Source: Nomia melanderi (taxonomy: Eukaryota; Arthropoda; Insecta; Hymenoptera; Halictidae). Taken from it: a DNA stretch of 64,000 nucleotides. The notes under the pieces are model-generated. The model searched no databases. It was given only the letters and a program-made list of their open reading frames with translations, and was not told where the DNA came from. Every line of letters begins with the position of its first letter. Positions within the stretch are counted from its first letter, which is position 1. This document shows positions 62,933 through 64,000 of the stretch, piece after piece. The DNA is taken from NCBI RefSeq assembly GCF_051020985.1, contig NW_027475160.1, positions 744,001-808,000 on the forward strand, in the 5' to 3' direction. The position numbers were made by a program, and so were the translations under genes.

Positions 62933-64000
62933 CGACCTCGGACCACGAGGGACCGACAAAACCATCGACACATGGGGCCGGACTGTCCGGGTCAAGGAAA
63001 AATCCAATATATATCTGGTGATATCTCGGGTGCTATTTCAGATTGCGCAATAAATCAAAGTGCATTGTCTGTAGGAGGCCCTGGCGCATGAGTCTCTGCA
63101 GCTGGAACGACCTCGGACCACCAGGGGCCGAGAAAACCACCGTCTCATGGGGCCGGACACTCAGGGTCAGGGAAAAATCCATTATATATCTGGTGATATC
63201 TCGGGTGCTATTTCAGATCGCGCAATAAATCAAAGTACATTGTCTGTAGGAGGCCCTGGCTCATGACTCTGTGCAGCGGGAACGACCTCGGACCACCAGG
63301 GGCCGAGAAAACCACCGTCTCATGGGGCCGGACACTCAGGGTGAGGGGAAAATCTAATATATATCTGGTTATATCTCGGGTGCTATTAGATCTAGCGCAG
63401 TAAACCAAAGTGAATTATCTGCAGGAGGCCCTGGCGCATGCATCTGTGCAGCGGGAACGACCTCGGACCACCATTGGCCGAGAAAACCACAGTCTCATGG
63501 GGACGGACACTCACGGTCAGGGGAAAATCCAATATATATCTGGTGATATCTCGGGTGCTATTAGAGATAGCGCAATAAACCAAAGTGAATTATCTGCAGG
63601 TGGCCCTGGCGCATGAATCTGTGCAGCGGGAACGACCTCGGACCACCAGGGGCAGAGAAAACTACCGTCTCATGGGGCCGGACACTCAGGGTCAGGGAAA
63701 AATCCAATATATATCTGGTGATATCTCGGGAGCTATTAGAGATAGCGCAATAATCCAGTGTGCATTGTCCGTAGGAGGCCCTTGCGCATGAATCTGTGCA
63801 GCAGGAACGACATCGGAGCACCAAGGGCTGAGAAAATTACAGATTTTCGGTATCCGTCTCCCAATGTCATGTAAAAATCCAGCATATATCTGGTGATATC
63901 TCGGCTTCTATTACAGATAGCGCGATAAATCAAAGTGCATTGTCTGCAGGAGGCCCTGGGGCATGAATCTGCGAAGCAGGAACGACCTCGGACAACCAGG
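62933..64000. repeat. Array end of window, ordinary monomers
   Basis: About six monomers. About 63,208-63,400 matches 58,404-58,595 at an offset of about 4,804 bp (TTTCAGATCGCGC or TATCAGATCGCGC, AAAGTACATTG, CTGGCTCATGACTCTG). The last class-2 box starts at 63,837. The window ends inside a monomer, so the array continues beyond it. Confidence 0.85.

Larger units (their letters stand above)
1..64000. repeat. 175-bp satellite DNA array, about 366 monomers, head to tail
   Basis: The same 175-bp unit repeats from the first to the last base, always in the same orientation. Recognisable pieces recur every 174-176 bp: GTGATATCTCGGG, the GCGCAATAAA motif, CTGGCGCATGAATCTG, CGACCTCGGACCACCAGG, CATGGGGCCGG and TCAGGGTCAGGG. 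A typical monomer that I counted by hand has 51 A, 32 T, 50 G and 42 C. Between 623 and 63,585, two equivalent points, there are 360 monomers with a net shortfall of only 38 bp, so the mean is about 174.9 bp. Monomers differ from each other by scattered substitutions, while distant multi-monomer blocks can be almost identical. That is the pattern of higher-order repeats made by unequal exchange. No other sequence interrupts the array. A centromeric or pericentromeric role is inference from structure only; family and species are not recognised. Confidence 0.97.

Noticed and set aside
1..64000. Hundreds of open frames of 60-150 codons on both strands
   Set aside because: They are the same two translations of one repeat, spaced one monomer apart and broken freely by one-base indels. 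No start context, domain, intron structure or unique flank supports a gene.
1..64000. CRISPR-like regular repetition
   Set aside because: The whole 175-bp unit is repeated; there are no short direct repeats separated by unique spacers and no cas-like genes.
1..64000. Telomere-like TCAGGGTCAGGG doublet in each monomer
   Set aside because: Only two copies per monomer, inside a conserved non-telomeric context; no telomere array or interstitial telomere tract.
1..64000. G-quadruplex potential from the GGGG and GGG runs at positions 107-155
   Set aside because: The runs are separated by long loops (about 21 and 11 nt), so a stable quadruplex is not well supported.
1..64000. Known satellites of similar size (primate alpha satellite, Arabidopsis 178-bp repeat, frog 174-bp centromere repeat)
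   Set aside because: I do not see the alpha satellite or Arabidopsis motifs I know. I cannot compare with the frog repeat from memory, and length alone is not evidence; a database search would decide.
1..64000. TATATATAT runs as promoters
   Set aside because: They are part of every monomer and have no downstream gene; transcription of the satellite is possible but the sequence gives no specific support.
1..64000. Transposon insertions or inverted segments
   Set aside because: Every monomer boundary I followed keeps the same orientation and register apart from small indels; no terminal repeats, target-site duplications or foreign sequence were found.

Overview
The whole 64 kb window is one uninterrupted head-to-tail satellite DNA array with a basic unit of 175 bp. 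I count about 366 monomers, all in the same orientation. Both window ends cut through a monomer, so the real array is longer. I found no protein-coding gene, RNA gene, transposon or unique-sequence island. An array this long, with long near-identical multimers, points to a eukaryotic chromosome, probably centromeric, pericentromeric or other heterochromatic DNA. I do not recognise the monomer family and cannot name the species. The monomer is about 53% G+C and keeps about 9 CpGs (about 12 expected from its composition), so it is not strongly CpG-depleted.

Reference phase used throughout: position 1 is the G of GTGATATCTCGGG and position 175 is the G of TATATATCTG. Landmarks are an EcoRV site (GATATC, 3-8), a PstI site (CTGCAG, 52-57) in one of two linked sequence variants, a GC-rich inverted repeat (CTCGG 95-99 with CCGAG 111-115), an MspI site (CCGG, 136-139), an A5 tract (156-160), and an AT-rich inverted repeat across the monomer joint (ATATC-TGGT-GATAT).

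Layout. 1-8.69 kb: mixed 174- and 175-bp monomers. From about 131 to 5,332 this is copied at about 8,686-13,532. 11.57-14.71 and 14.72-18.21 kb: two adjacent higher-order repeat (HOR) units of 18 and 20 monomers. 18.2-20.2 kb: a six-monomer mosaic. 20.99-25.2 and 28.79-33.4 kb: two copies of a second HOR family, separated by a more heterogeneous stretch with 33-bp deletions. 33.4-47.74 kb: 82 monomers with no net length change, including a tandem pair of 1,575-bp nine-mers and a segment repeated exactly 7,000 bp away. 47.7-50.9 kb: a return of the 174-bp type, whose length is divisible by three and so gives long accidental reading frames. 51-52 kb: a 700-bp four-mer. 52-60.8 kb: a third HOR family with 1,050-, 2,976- and 3,151-bp spacings. 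60.9-63.0 kb: monomers with a 27-bp internal tandem duplication, amplified as a 726-bp unit.

The most interesting points are a minority monomer class (at least 27 copies) that differs from the majority in one aligned 49-bp box; hybrids between the two boxes; nested HORs of several lengths with visible unequal-crossover joints; and the length-locked 14-kb core. Reading frames open on both strands of nearly every monomer are a by-product of the repeat sequence, not genes.
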